Below, in pieces: positions 8,459 through 16,508 of a stretch of 64,000 nucleotides of DNA. Positions within the stretch are counted from its first letter, which is position 1; each line of letters starts with the position of its first letter. The notes beneath the pieces were generated by a model, which saw only the letters and a program-made list of their open reading frames with translations, ran no database searches and was not told the DNA's origin. A program made the position numbers and the translations under genes. The stretch is from Flavobacteriaceae bacterium UBA1903. GTDB lineage: Bacteria; Bacteroidota; Bacteroidia; Flavobacteriales; Flavobacteriaceae. Where the stretch lies: NCBI GenBank assembly GCA_002337605.1, contig DDGL01000007.1:124001-188000 (forward strand), in the 5' to 3' direction.

Positions 8459-10621
8459 ATGCTTCGTTCTATCCACTTAGTTGTACTGGTAATCACCTTA
8501 TTCTTCTTCGGAATTGTAACCGCGCAGGAAACTATTTCGGGAGTTGTGCTTCAAAAAAACGGAACGCCTATATTTGGTGCTAACGTTTACCTGGAAGGAA
8601 CGTACGATGGGGCTTCAACCGATGAAGAAGGAAAATTCAGCTTCACTACTGAAGAAAAAGGCATTCAGACCCTTGTAATTTCCTACGTAACATACGAACC
8701 CTTTATGATGGCGGCAGATGTTTCTCAGCTATCAGATTTGAAATTGACGTTGAAAGAAGATTTTAACTCCTTAGATACGGTAGTAATTTCTGCTGGAAGT
8801 CTGGAGGCGAGCGACAATAGTAAAGTTTCTGTGTTAAAACCTTTAGATGTAGTAACTACCGCAAGTGCCTTAGGTGATTTTGTGGGTGCTTTACAAACAT
8901 TACCGGGTACAACCACCGTGGCAGAAGATGGCCGTTTATTTGTACGGGGAGGAGACGCTGGCGAAACACAGATTTTTATAGATGGGATCCGGGTATTTTC
9001 CCCCTATACACCTACTGCAAATAACACCCCAACTCGCGGGCGTTACAGTCCGTTCTTATTCGATGGAATCACGTTTTCTACGGGTGGATATTCTGCAGAA
9101 TACGGACAGGCACTCTCCTCTGTTTTATTGTTGAATACCATTGACGAACCCGACCAGGAAAAAACTGAAATCGCTTTAATGACCCTGGGCGGGGGGATTG
9201 GGAACACCCAAAAATGGGAGAAGAGTTCGTTAAGCGTAAATACAAGCTATATAAACCTGGCGCCTTACGTCGCTGCATTTCCCAACCGAAATGATTTTGA
9301 AAAACCTTTTGAGAGTATTTCGGGAGAGACCGTGTTCAGAAGACAATTTGATACGGGTATTTTTAAATTATACGCAGCTTTCGACACAACAAACTTTGAA
9401 TTAACTCAAGAAGACATAAACCTTGCTGAAGGCGTAAATTTTAAGCTGAAAAATAATAATTTTTACACCAATGCAAGCTATCAGGGGGATTTGGGACGGA
9501 CCTGGAAACTACAAACTGGTGGAAGTTTTACATCTTCAAACACAAATTTAGGGATCATAGATGATAACATTAACAATACAGAGAATTCATTTCATTTTAA
9601 ACTGAAACTGAAAAAACGGTTCAGCAATCAAATAAAACTAAGTTTTGGAGCGGAACAATTTTTAACCGATTTTACTGAAGATTTTGACAATCAATCTGTT
9701 TCAGCAAGTTATGGGTATAACAATAACATTTCAGCAGCCTTTGCTGAAACCGATGTTATTTTTACAAAGAAATTTGCTTTAAAAGCAGGAGTTCGTGGAG
9801 AGTATAGTGAGTTGTTTGAGCAATTTACCGTGTCGCCAAGAGCTTCGATTGCTTATAAAACCGGGAAGAACAGTCAGCTATCCGTGGCATACGGCGATTT
9901 TTACCAGCAGCCAACGCAGGATATTTTAAAATTTCAGCAGAATTTAGAGGCACAAAAGACACAGCACTACATTCTGAATTATCAATATGTAGCCAACAAT
10001 CGTATTTTCAGAGCTGAAGCGTACAGAAAGCAATACGACAATCTTATCACGTTTGACACTGAGTTTGCAGGCTTCGAAAGTAACTATACCAACAACGGTG
10101 ACGGATTTGCACAAGGAATTGACTTTTTTTGGAGGGATAATGAAACCATTAGAAATATGGATTATTGGGTAAGTTATTCGCTATTGGATACCGAACGTTT
10201 ATATCAGAATTATCCCACGACCGCAACCCCTTCGTTTGCCAATACACACAACCTATCTGTAGTAACAAAATACTGGGTGGAGGATTGGAAAAGTCAACTA
10301 GGTTTTAGCTATCAGTTCGGTAGCGGCCGTACCTACACCAATCCCAATAATCCAGGGTTTCTGCAGGAAAAAACAAAAGATTTTAACAACCTTAGCTTTA
10401 ACTGGGCGTACTTAATAGACCAGCAGAAGATCCTTTATTTTTCGGTAAATAATGTGCTTGGTTTTAGTAATGTTAACGGCTATCAATACGCCAGCACAGC
10501 AGATGCCAACGGAAATTTTAACCGCAGAGCATTGCTTCCTGCGACAGATCAATTCTTCTTTGTAGGCTTCTTCTGGACCATAAGTGAAGATGGAAGTGAT
10601 AACCAGCTGGATAAACTGTAA
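8459..10621 (+). CDS. TonB-dependent receptor with carboxypeptidase-like regulatory domain
   Basis: A 720-residue outer-membrane receptor. After a signal peptide (residues 1-22) comes a carboxypeptidase-D regulatory-like beta sandwich (ISGVVLQKNGTPIFGANV ... TLKEDFNSLDTVVIS, about 25-110), then a plug domain (GDFVGALQTLPGTTTVAEDGRLFVRGG ... IFIDGIRV, about 138-190), then a beta barrel ending in an aromatic strand (FFFVGFFWTI) with a short tail. At about 720 residues it is a compact receptor rather than a SusC-type protein, and no SusD partner follows. It heads a run with DUF2141, a helical-repeat protein and a LytS-type kinase; the ligand is not evident. Confidence 0.93.
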   Translation: MLRSIHLVVLVITLFFFGIVTAQETISGVVLQKNGTPIFGANVYLEGTYDGASTDEEGKFSFTTEEKGIQTLVISYVTYEPFMMAADVSQLSDLKLTLKEDFNSLDTVVISAGSLEASDNSKVSVLKPLDVVTTASALGDFVGALQTLPGTTTVAEDGRLFVRGGDAGETQIFIDGIRVFSPYTPTANNTPTRGRYSPFLFDGITFSTGGYSAEYGQALSSVLLLNTIDEPDQEKTEIALMTLGGGIGNTQKWEKSSLSVNTSYINLAPYVAAFPNRNDFEKPFESISGETVFRRQFDTGIFKLYAAFDTTNFELTQEDINLAEGVNFKLKNNNFYTNASYQGDLGRTWKLQTGGSFTSSNTNLGIIDDNINNTENSFHFKLKLKKRFSNQIKLSFGAEQFLTDFTEDFDNQSVSASYGYNNNISAAFAETDVIFTKKFALKAGVRGEYSELFEQFTVSPRASIAYKTGKNSQLSVAYGDFYQQPTQDILKFQQNLEAQKTQHYILNYQYVANNRIFRAEAYRKQYDNLITFDTEFAGFESNYTNNGDGFAQGIDFFWRDNETIRNMDYWVSYSLLDTERLYQNYPTTATPSFANTHNLSVVTKYWVEDWKSQLGFSYQFGSGRTYTNPNNPGFLQEKTKDFNNLSFNWAYLIDQQKILYFSVNNVLGFSNVNGYQYASTADANGNFNRRALLPATDQFFFVGFFWTISEDGSDNQLDKL

Positions 10622-10870
10622 TTGAGGGTAAAGAAGAAAAACCAAAGACTGCTAGCTGAAAAAAGAAAGACTACGCATAATGCATAAAATTGAGTGATGA
10701 GAGGTGAGTGAGCTGCTTCGCTCGTATGAGAAAGGTAAAAAATTTTCACAACTCAAAAACGCACCACTCAATTACAGTTCACTCCAAAAAATCAACAATT
10801 CAGTAAAACAAATTTCAAACAGCTACTATTTCAGTAGATATTTGAATCAAACTTTAAAACCAAAGAAGCC

Positions 10871-11284
10871 ATGCAAACAATAATTACGTATTTCGCGCTA
10901 ATACTTACCGGACTATTTTTACAAGCCCAGAACACAGTAGAAGTTACTATGACCAATTTTAGTACCAATGATGGAACCGTACGAGTTGGACTATACAATA
11001 GTGAAGGACAATGGCTGGAGAGAGAATACAAAGCCTTAGATTCAAAAATCACTAATAGAACTGCAAAGGTTACCTTTACAGACATTCCGGACGGAGTCTA
11101 TGCTTTGTCTTGCTTCCATGACGAAGATGATAATGGGAAGTTTAAAATGTTTATGGGAATGCTTCCAATTGAAGATTACGCTTGTAGTAATGATGCTTCG
11201 GGGATGTTTGGCCCACCCAAATGGAGTGATGCTAAGTTTGAGCTTAAGAATGGTGAAACGAAACAAGTACCCCTTACATTGTAG
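10871..11284 (+). CDS. DUF2141 domain protein
   Basis: A 137-residue exported protein with a signal peptide ending about residue 20 (LFLQAQ) and a single DUF2141 domain: VEVTMTNFSTNDGTVRVGLYNSEGQWL at the start, then the diagnostic PDGVYALSCFHDEDDNGKF and a GPPKW segment. The DxDDNGKF loop looks like a calcium-binding turn, which is typical of this family. DUF2141 genes are very common beside TonB-dependent receptors and transport-associated genes in Bacteroidota but have no established biochemical role. It follows the receptor after 249 bases without other genes. Confidence 0.9.
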   Translation: MQTIITYFALILTGLFLQAQNTVEVTMTNFSTNDGTVRVGLYNSEGQWLEREYKALDSKITNRTAKVTFTDIPDGVYALSCFHDEDDNGKFKMFMGMLPIEDYACSNDASGMFGPPKWSDAKFELKNGETKQVPLTL

Positions 11285-11354
11285 AAGTAAAAGCTGAATC
11301 CAAAATTCTGAAGGAAATTACGTTGAAATAAACTTGAAGCTAAATAAATTAAAT

Positions 11355-11984
11355 ATGAGAACCACAATAACACTACTAGCGATCATTCTGTTGAGTCTGA
11401 CAACCCTAGCTCAAACCAAATATGAAAAAGGAATGCGTAAAGCATTTGACCTTTGGGAAGCCAATGAAGCCATGGAAGCGGCTAATATTTTTGAACGAAT
11501 TGCACAGGCAGAAACCAATAACTGGTTGCCGCCTTATTATGCAGCCCAGGTTAATGTTTTTGCCAGCTTTAGTGAAAAGGACGAAGCAAAGTTGATTCCG
11601 CAATTAAAAAAAGCACAAGACCTAGTGAACGATGCTAAGGCGATTTCTAAGGATAATGCTGAAATTTTAGTGCTGGAAGCACAGTTATTGACTGCATGGA
11701 TTGTCTACGACGGACAAAAATACGGAATGAAGTACAGTGGGAAAATAAGCGAATTATACACAAAGGCAGCTCAAGTAGCGCCAGACAATCCACGCGTAGT
11801 ATTAGGAAAAGCTGAATGGGATATGGGAGCAGCCAAATGGTTTGGAAAATCTACAGAACCGTATTGTGACGATGTAAAAAGAGCCATTGAACTTTTTGCT
11901 ACCTTTACTCCTGAAGGTGAATTTCATCCAAAAGGAGGTTTGGACCACGCACAAGAGGTTCTGGCCGAAAATTGTAACAAATAA
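11355..11984 (+). CDS. Exported helical-repeat (TPR-like) protein
   Basis: A 209-residue protein with a signal peptide (MRTTITLLAIILLSLTTLAQ) and then amphipathic alpha helices resembling tetratricopeptide repeats: MRKAFDLWEANEAMEAANIFERIAQ, LPPYYAAQVNVFASF, and NPRVVLGKAEWDMGAAKWFGK. I place the start at the ATG at 11355, where the signal peptide begins. Its stop lies one base before the kinase start (11986), so it is probably co-transcribed with the kinase. Proteins of this type sit beside DUF2141 and TonB receptor genes in related genomes, suggesting a periplasmic scaffold. No enzymatic motif is visible. Confidence 0.8.
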   Translation: MRTTITLLAIILLSLTTLAQTKYEKGMRKAFDLWEANEAMEAANIFERIAQAETNNWLPPYYAAQVNVFASFSEKDEAKLIPQLKKAQDLVNDAKAISKDNAEILVLEAQLLTAWIVYDGQKYGMKYSGKISELYTKAAQVAPDNPRVVLGKAEWDMGAAKWFGKSTEPYCDDVKRAIELFATFTPEGEFHPKGGLDHAQEVLAENCNK

Positions 11985-11985
11985 C

Positions 11986-13323
11986 ATGCATCTATTTTTA
12001 AAAGAGTTTTTAAAGGCCGGATTTATAGGGACACTTATATTTCTGGTCTTAAGCATTATATCTTATGCTGCAGGAAATTTTAACACTTCCTGGGATAATA
12101 TCGGATACGAATACGGTATTAATCAATTGTATTCTGTGCCTTTGTATATGGCAAATATGCCTTTCTTCTACTATATCATCAAGAAGTATGGGAGTGCTCT
12201 TTTCAAGGTAAGACCAATTGTTACAGCTTTTCTAGGGGCAATTGCGATCACACTTACTACTCTTTTTATTGTGAATATGTTTATTGTAACCGTTATTAGA
12301 GACGGGACGGTGTCAGGCTTTCTTGCCAACCAGAAATTAGACTACTATTGGGTAGGGCTGGTCGTTTCAATAGTGGTTACGTCTATTTTTTATGGGGTTT
12401 ATTATTACAAACATAAAAAGGAAACCCAGGTACAGCAACAAAAAATAATCGCTAAAACCGCCTCGGCACAGTTTGATGCATTAAAAAATCAGTTAGATCC
12501 GCACTTCTTATTTAATAGCTTAAATGTACTCACCAGTTTAATTGAAGAAAACCCACCAGCGGCTACAAAGTTTACCACATCGCTGTCTAAAGTATACAGG
12601 TATGTTCTGGAACAAAAAAACAAAGAGTTGGTTACCGTGGAAGAGGAATTGAAGTTTGCCCAACTCTACATGTCCTTATTAAAAATGCGCTTTGAAGACA
12701 GTATACAGTTTACAGCTCCAGAACGTGTAAGCAACTTCGAGGCCAAGGTGGTGCCCTTGTCTCTTCAGCTTTTACTTGAAAATGCCGTTAAACACAATCA
12801 GGTAACACCTTCTAACAAACTGCACATTACTATTTTTGAAAAGGATGGTAATCTGGTCGTACAAAATAATTTGCAACCTAAAAAAATACTACGCGAGAGC
12901 AGTGGTGTAGGACTTCAGAACATTTACCAGCGCTACAGGTTATTAACCAAGCGCCAGGTTTTTGTAGAAAAATCTAAAACCGAGTTTATGGTTACCATCC
13001 CAATGCTAACAAATATCTCTGTAGTGGGACAAACCCAAGAGGCTTATATTTCAGATAAACGAATGCAGCGTGCCAAGGAATATGTAGAGAAGCTAAAAGG
13101 CTTTTATGCACACATCACAATTTATTGCATATTTATTCCATTCTTTATCTGGCTTAATTATAAATCTAATGCCGGGTTTCCGTGGGCAATTTTTCCTATC
13201 GTGGGTTGGGGTTTAGGAGTGTTAGGTCACGCTTCAGAAACCTTTCAATGGAATCCGTTTTTCAATAAAAACTGGGAAGAGCGCAAGATCAAAGAGTTAA
13301 TGGAAGAAGACAACGAACTGTAA
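11986..13323 (+). CDS. LytS-type sensor histidine kinase with C-terminal 2TM domain
   Basis: A 445-residue membrane kinase. Four hydrophobic helices lie in the first 145 residues (about 11-30, 50-65, 77-104 and 120-141). The His_kinase domain follows, with phospho-acceptor H173 in QLDPHFLFNSLN, N-box asparagine N266 in LLLENAVKHNQ, and the G-box GVGLQNIYQRY. Residues about 360-441 are an added 2TM domain (RAKEYVEKLKGFYAH ... NWEERKIKE), the same module that follows as four separate genes. Kinases of this family normally signal to a LytTR response regulator, usually encoded next door; none is present here. Start is at 11986, just after the preceding stop. Confidence 0.92.
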   Translation: MHLFLKEFLKAGFIGTLIFLVLSIISYAAGNFNTSWDNIGYEYGINQLYSVPLYMANMPFFYYIIKKYGSALFKVRPIVTAFLGAIAITLTTLFIVNMFIVTVIRDGTVSGFLANQKLDYYWVGLVVSIVVTSIFYGVYYYKHKKETQVQQQKIIAKTASAQFDALKNQLDPHFLFNSLNVLTSLIEENPPAATKFTTSLSKVYRYVLEQKNKELVTVEEELKFAQLYMSLLKMRFEDSIQFTAPERVSNFEAKVVPLSLQLLLENAVKHNQVTPSNKLHITIFEKDGNLVVQNNLQPKKILRESSGVGLQNIYQRYRLLTKRQVFVEKSKTEFMVTIPMLTNISVVGQTQEAYISDKRMQRAKEYVEKLKGFYAHITIYCIFIPFFIWLNYKSNAGFPWAIFPIVGWGLGVLGHASETFQWNPFFNKNWEERKIKELMEEDNEL

Positions 13324-13331
13324 AAACGGTT

Positions 13332-13349
13332 ACTGAGCGGAGTCGAAGT
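13332..13349. repeat. Fragment of a dispersed intergenic repeat
   Basis: The 18 bases ACTGAGCGGAGTCGAAGT match, from memory, the core of a short repeat (ctgagcgnagtcgaag) that is scattered through intergenic DNA of many Flavobacteriaceae. It lies directly after the kinase stop. Copy number in this genome cannot be counted here. Confidence 0.45.
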
Positions 13350-13444
13350 ACAGTTCAACCTACAAATACTACAATTGGGATATTCTATTTTTTAAAAGTG
13401 TTGGCAGCGAAGTACTTTAGTAGTGTCATTAAAAACAAATAAAT

Positions 13445-13741
13445 ATGGAAACCTTCAAAATTACACAAGAGACAAAATTGAAACAAGCCAAGGAGCATGT
13501 TGAAAAATTAAAAGGCTTTTATGCACACCTAACAGTTTACTTAATTTTTGTACCCATTTTTATAGGAATTAATATATTGGGTGGAAGCAATTTTCCCTGG
13601 GCGATTTTCCCGATCGTGGGATGGGGGATAGGGATCGCTGGTCATGCCACAGAAACCTATAACTGGAGCCCGTTTTTTGGGAAAGACTGGGAGGAGCAAA
13701 AAATTAAAGAGTTTATGGATTCTTACTCTGAAACACACTAA
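13445..13741 (+). CDS. 2TM domain protein 1
   Basis: A 98-residue protein made almost wholly of a 2TM domain: an amphipathic lead (KLKQAKEHVEKLKGFYAHL), two membrane helices (about 29-46 and 55-72) and a cytosolic WEEQKIKEFM tail. It matches the C-terminal 2TM domain of the kinase at 52 of 83 aligned positions by my count, with shared runs such as FPWAIFPIVGWG, so it looks like a recent copy of the kinase tail. Both termini should be cytosolic. The family is thought to act with LytS/LytTR signalling in Bacteroidota but the mechanism is unknown. Confidence 0.9.
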   Translation: METFKITQETKLKQAKEHVEKLKGFYAHLTVYLIFVPIFIGINILGGSNFPWAIFPIVGWGIGIAGHATETYNWSPFFGKDWEEQKIKEFMDSYSETH

Positions 13742-13753
13742 AAACTACAACAA

Positions 13754-14056
13754 ATGGACTATAATACAGACAAACAAAACAAGTACCTCCGCGCCAAGGA
13801 GCGGGTAGCAGAGATAAAGAAATTTTACACAGGCCTTATCAGTTATGTGGTAGTCATTTCAATGCTGGCAGCAGTAAATTACTATGTAAACCAATGGAGC
13901 TATATGTGGTTCCTGTGGGCTGCGTTTGGTTGGGGAATAGGATTAGTATTTCAAGCTGCCAAAGCCTATCAATGGAGCCCGTTTATGGGTAAAAACTGGG
14001 AAGAGCGTAAACTCAAAGAGTTTATGGAAGAAGAAGATAAGCAACAATGGCGCTAG
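13754..14056 (+). CDS. 2TM domain protein 2
   Basis: A 100-residue 2TM protein starting 12 bases after the previous stop. It keeps the lead (RAKERVAEIKKFYTGL), two membrane helices (about 27-45 and 52-70) and the tail NWEERKLKEFMEEED. The loop between the helices is short, and the second helix begins MWFLWAAFGWGIGL, diverged from the kinase copy apart from the GWGIG core. Tandem position with three other 2TM genes indicates one transcript. It probably forms hetero-oligomers with its neighbours or the kinase, which is an inference. Confidence 0.88.
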   Translation: MDYNTDKQNKYLRAKERVAEIKKFYTGLISYVVVISMLAAVNYYVNQWSYMWFLWAAFGWGIGLVFQAAKAYQWSPFMGKNWEERKLKEFMEEEDKQQWR

Positions 14057-14105
14057 GTTTGAAATCGAAACTGAAACCGAAGACGAAGTATAAAAAAACT
14101 AACAA

Positions 14106-14444
14106 ATGAACACTTCAAAAAACAAAGAAAACTCTAAGTACGAGCGTGCTCTTGAAAAAGTAGAGGCTATAAAAAGATTCTATACCCATCTACGAGCCTA
14201 TATAATTATAAATATGTTGCTTTTATTATTGCGGGCAAAAATCTATAAGTTTTTTAACGATGGTGATTTTACCGATGTTCAGTTTGACCGTTGGTTGGAC
14301 TGGAACACCTATGGCACTGCAATTATCTGGGGAATTGGTTTACTAATACACGGGTTGTATGTTTTTCACTATAAATTCAGGTTTTTCAAGAATTGGGAAG
14401 AACGTAAGCTAAAAGAAATATTAGAAAAGGATGAACTCGATTAA
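14106..14444 (+). CDS. 2TM domain protein 3
   Basis: A 112-residue 2TM protein. The lead is YERALEKVEAIKRFYTHLRAY, followed by helix one (about 31-46), a longer extracytoplasmic loop (KFFNDGDFTDVQFDRWLDW) and helix two with the IIWGIGLLIHGL core, then the tail NWEERKLKEILEKD. The loop is acidic and longer than in the two preceding copies, so if the paralogues sense or bind anything outside the membrane this is the most different site. It is part of the same tandem group. Confidence 0.88.
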   Translation: MNTSKNKENSKYERALEKVEAIKRFYTHLRAYIIINMLLLLLRAKIYKFFNDGDFTDVQFDRWLDWNTYGTAIIWGIGLLIHGLYVFHYKFRFFKNWEERKLKEILEKDELD

Positions 14445-14454
14445 TAGAAGCAGT

Positions 14455-14775
14455 ATGAAGAACATTTCAGAAGAAGAAAAACTGGAAAAAGCCAAAAAAC
14501 GGCTGGAACAAATAAAAGGGTTTTACGTACATGCTACGGCTTACGCACTGGTTAACCTATTTTTGTTACTCTCTGCCATTGGTTTGTTCTCTGGCGGATT
14601 TGTAAACCTACATATGCCAGGTTGGGCACATTTTACAACCCCGTTTTTCTGGGGGATAGGACTACTCTTTCACGGCCTTAATACCTTTAAAACAGGGGTT
14701 ATTAAAAAATGGGAAGATCGAAAAATAAAAGAATACCTTGAAAAGGAAGAACGCGACTTCAAAAAATTCAATTAA
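14455..14775 (+). CDS. 2TM domain protein 4
   Basis: A 106-residue 2TM protein. I use the ATG at 14455, ten bases after the previous stop, rather than an in-frame ATG at 14431 inside the preceding gene, because residues after 14455 (MKNISEEEKLEKAKKRLEQIKGFY) match the lead of the other copies. Two helices flank a loop with GGFVNLHMPGW, and the second helix has the FFWGIGLLFHGL core shared with copy 3. The tail is KWEDRKIKEYLEKEE. It ends 20 bases before the amidohydrolase start, so that enzyme may be on the same transcript. Confidence 0.88.
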   Translation: MKNISEEEKLEKAKKRLEQIKGFYVHATAYALVNLFLLLSAIGLFSGGFVNLHMPGWAHFTTPFFWGIGLLFHGLNTFKTGVIKKWEDRKIKEYLEKEERDFKKFN

Positions 14776-14795
14776 CCGTTAGTAAAACTTTACTT

Positions 14796-15929
14796 ATGAA
14801 AACAATACTACACATACTAGTGCTTTGTATTGCTGGAGCTGTTTCTGCACAGAGCTTTGTTATAACCAATGTTACCTTGTTTGATGGCGAAACGGTTAGT
14901 GAAAATACTTCGGTTTTGGTTACCAATGGTGTGATTGCTGAAGTTTCAAAAAAAATAAAATCTAATGCCACTAAAATTGATGGAACAGGAAAATTCTTGA
15001 TGCCCGCCATGACCAACAGCCACGTACACGCCTGGGCACCTAATAGTTTAATGGAAGCGGCCAATGCTGGTGTTGTAAATTTATTAGATATGCACGGGGT
15101 TGAAACGGCACAGGGAATGATGAAAGGGCTAAAAGATTCAACAAACTATGCCCGTTATTTTGTGGCAGGAGCTGCGGCCACTGTTCCTGGAGGTCACGGA
15201 ACTCAATATGGTTTCCCAACTCCTACCTTGACCCAACCCGAAGAAGCCGAAGGTTTTGTAAACGATCGCCTGGCAGCGGGTGCCAATTATCTAAAAATCA
15301 TTGTAGAACCCTGGAAAGAAACCTTATCACAAGAAACCGTAAAAGCATTAATTGATGCTGCACACGAAAAGGAAACAATAGCTGTAGTGCATATTTCCAA
15401 AGCTGAAGACGCTAAACAAGTACTTGCAAACGGCGCCGATGGCTTAGTGCATTTATGGTGGGACAAAACAATTACAACCTCAGAATTGCAGGAAATGGCA
15501 AAGGATAAAAATTTCTTTGTGATGCCTACAATGCTAACCAACACATTGTTCTTAGACCAAATACGTAAAACAGCCCCCGAAGGAAGCATTTTAAGCGATG
15601 CCGCTTTAGTAGAACAGATTAAGATGCTCTATGAAGCCGGGATCCCTATTTTAGCAGGAACCGATCCTCCAAATGCAGGGATTAACTATGGAACCGATTT
15701 ATATAAAGAACTCGATTTACTTTCCAAAGCTGGTATTCCCAATATTGAGGTTTTGAAAAGTGCCACCTCATTACCACCAAAACATTTTGAGTTAGGGAAG
15801 TTAGGAATGGTAAAAGAAGGCTACACGGCAGACTTAGTTTTATTGAATGCCAGCCCGATACAGGACATCCAGAATATTAGCAATATTGTTACGGTTTGGA
15901 AAGATGGGATAGAAGTTAAACGGAATTAA
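14796..15929 (+). CDS. Exported metal-dependent amidohydrolase
   Basis: A 377-residue protein with a signal peptide (MKTILHILVLCIAGAVSAQ) and an amidohydrolase-superfamily barrel. The N-terminal beta sandwich (VTLFDGETVSENTSVLVTNGVIAEV) leads to the metal site LMPAMTNSHVHAW (HxH at about 73-75). A second histidine is in VVHISKAEDA, a third in GLVHLWWDK, and the catalytic aspartate in ILAGTDPPN. The C-terminal strand pair TADLVLLNASPIQDI closes the sandwich. This is the imidazolonepropionase-like or prolidase-like branch, acting in the periplasm on an unknown cyclic amide or peptide-like substrate. It follows the 2TM genes closely. Confidence 0.88.
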   Translation: MKTILHILVLCIAGAVSAQSFVITNVTLFDGETVSENTSVLVTNGVIAEVSKKIKSNATKIDGTGKFLMPAMTNSHVHAWAPNSLMEAANAGVVNLLDMHGVETAQGMMKGLKDSTNYARYFVAGAAATVPGGHGTQYGFPTPTLTQPEEAEGFVNDRLAAGANYLKIIVEPWKETLSQETVKALIDAAHEKETIAVVHISKAEDAKQVLANGADGLVHLWWDKTITTSELQEMAKDKNFFVMPTMLTNTLFLDQIRKTAPEGSILSDAALVEQIKMLYEAGIPILAGTDPPNAGINYGTDLYKELDLLSKAGIPNIEVLKSATSLPPKHFELGKLGMVKEGYTADLVLLNASPIQDIQNISNIVTVWKDGIEVKRN

Positions 15930-15979
15930 TATTCTGTCTTACTTTATCCTTCAAAAGTGGCGTTTCATCTTTTTCCAAG

Positions 15980-15987
15980 TATCTTTG
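15980..15987 (+). promoter_or_regulatory. -7 promoter element
   Basis: TATCTTTG is an exact TAnnTTTG match 15 bases before the ATG of the gene at 16003. It implies a very short leader. No clear -33 TTG is seen. Confidence 0.5.
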
Positions 15988-16002
15988 TAAAAAAATTGAT
16001 GT

Positions 16003-16488
16003 ATGCTAGCAGATTTTTCAACCTTACCTAACAATTCCCGAGTTTGGGTGTACCAATGCAATCGAAAACTTTCAGATGAAGAGGTTGCGGTTATTTTAGA
16101 AAAAACCACAGAATTCCTTACACAATGGACCGCTCACGGTGCTAACCTGGAAGCTGGTTTTGAAGTAAAGTACAACCGGTTTATTGTGATTGGTCTTAAC
16201 CAGGAAAATGCTTCGGCTTCTGGTTGTAGTATAGATGCTTCGGTGCATTTTATTCAGCAACTGGAACAACAGTTTGAGGTAGATTTACTAGATAAGATGA
16301 ATGTGACCTTCTACAGTGGCGAATTTATTGCACATAAGTCGTTGGCAGATTTTAAAAAAATGGCAAAGGCGAAGGCGGTTTCTCCAAATACAGTGGTTTT
16401 CAACAACTTAGTAAACACCAAAGAAGAATATTTAGAAAATTGGGAAGTTCCTGCAAAAGAAAGCTGGCACAATAGATTTCTAGCATAG
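16003..16488 (+). CDS. Conserved flavobacterial protein of unknown function (often mislabelled ABC ATPase)
   Basis: A 161-residue cytosolic protein with no signal peptide. It opens LPNNSRVWVYQCNRKLSDEE and contains a WTAHGANLEAGFEVKYNRFIVIGLNQ block followed by SGCSIDASVHFIQQLEQQF. From memory, homologues in Flavobacteriaceae carry the label 'ABC transporter ATPase', but no Walker A, Walker B or ABC signature is present and it is far too short, so that label is not supported. The conserved Cys in SGCSIDASVHF and the neighbouring His could be functional. It lies 20 bases before the GH3 fusion gene and may share its transcript. Confidence 0.8.
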   Translation: MLADFSTLPNNSRVWVYQCNRKLSDEEVAVILEKTTEFLTQWTAHGANLEAGFEVKYNRFIVIGLNQENASASGCSIDASVHFIQQLEQQFEVDLLDKMNVTFYSGEFIAHKSLADFKKMAKAKAVSPNTVVFNNLVNTKEEYLENWEVPAKESWHNRFLA

Positions 16489-16508
16489 TTTTTGTATTTT
16501 TAAATGCT

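Noticed and set aside
10412..10749. Minus-strand open frames between the TonB receptor and the DUF2141 gene
   Set aside because: They are antisense to the receptor end and show no family pattern; the hydrophobic look comes from A/T-rich DNA.
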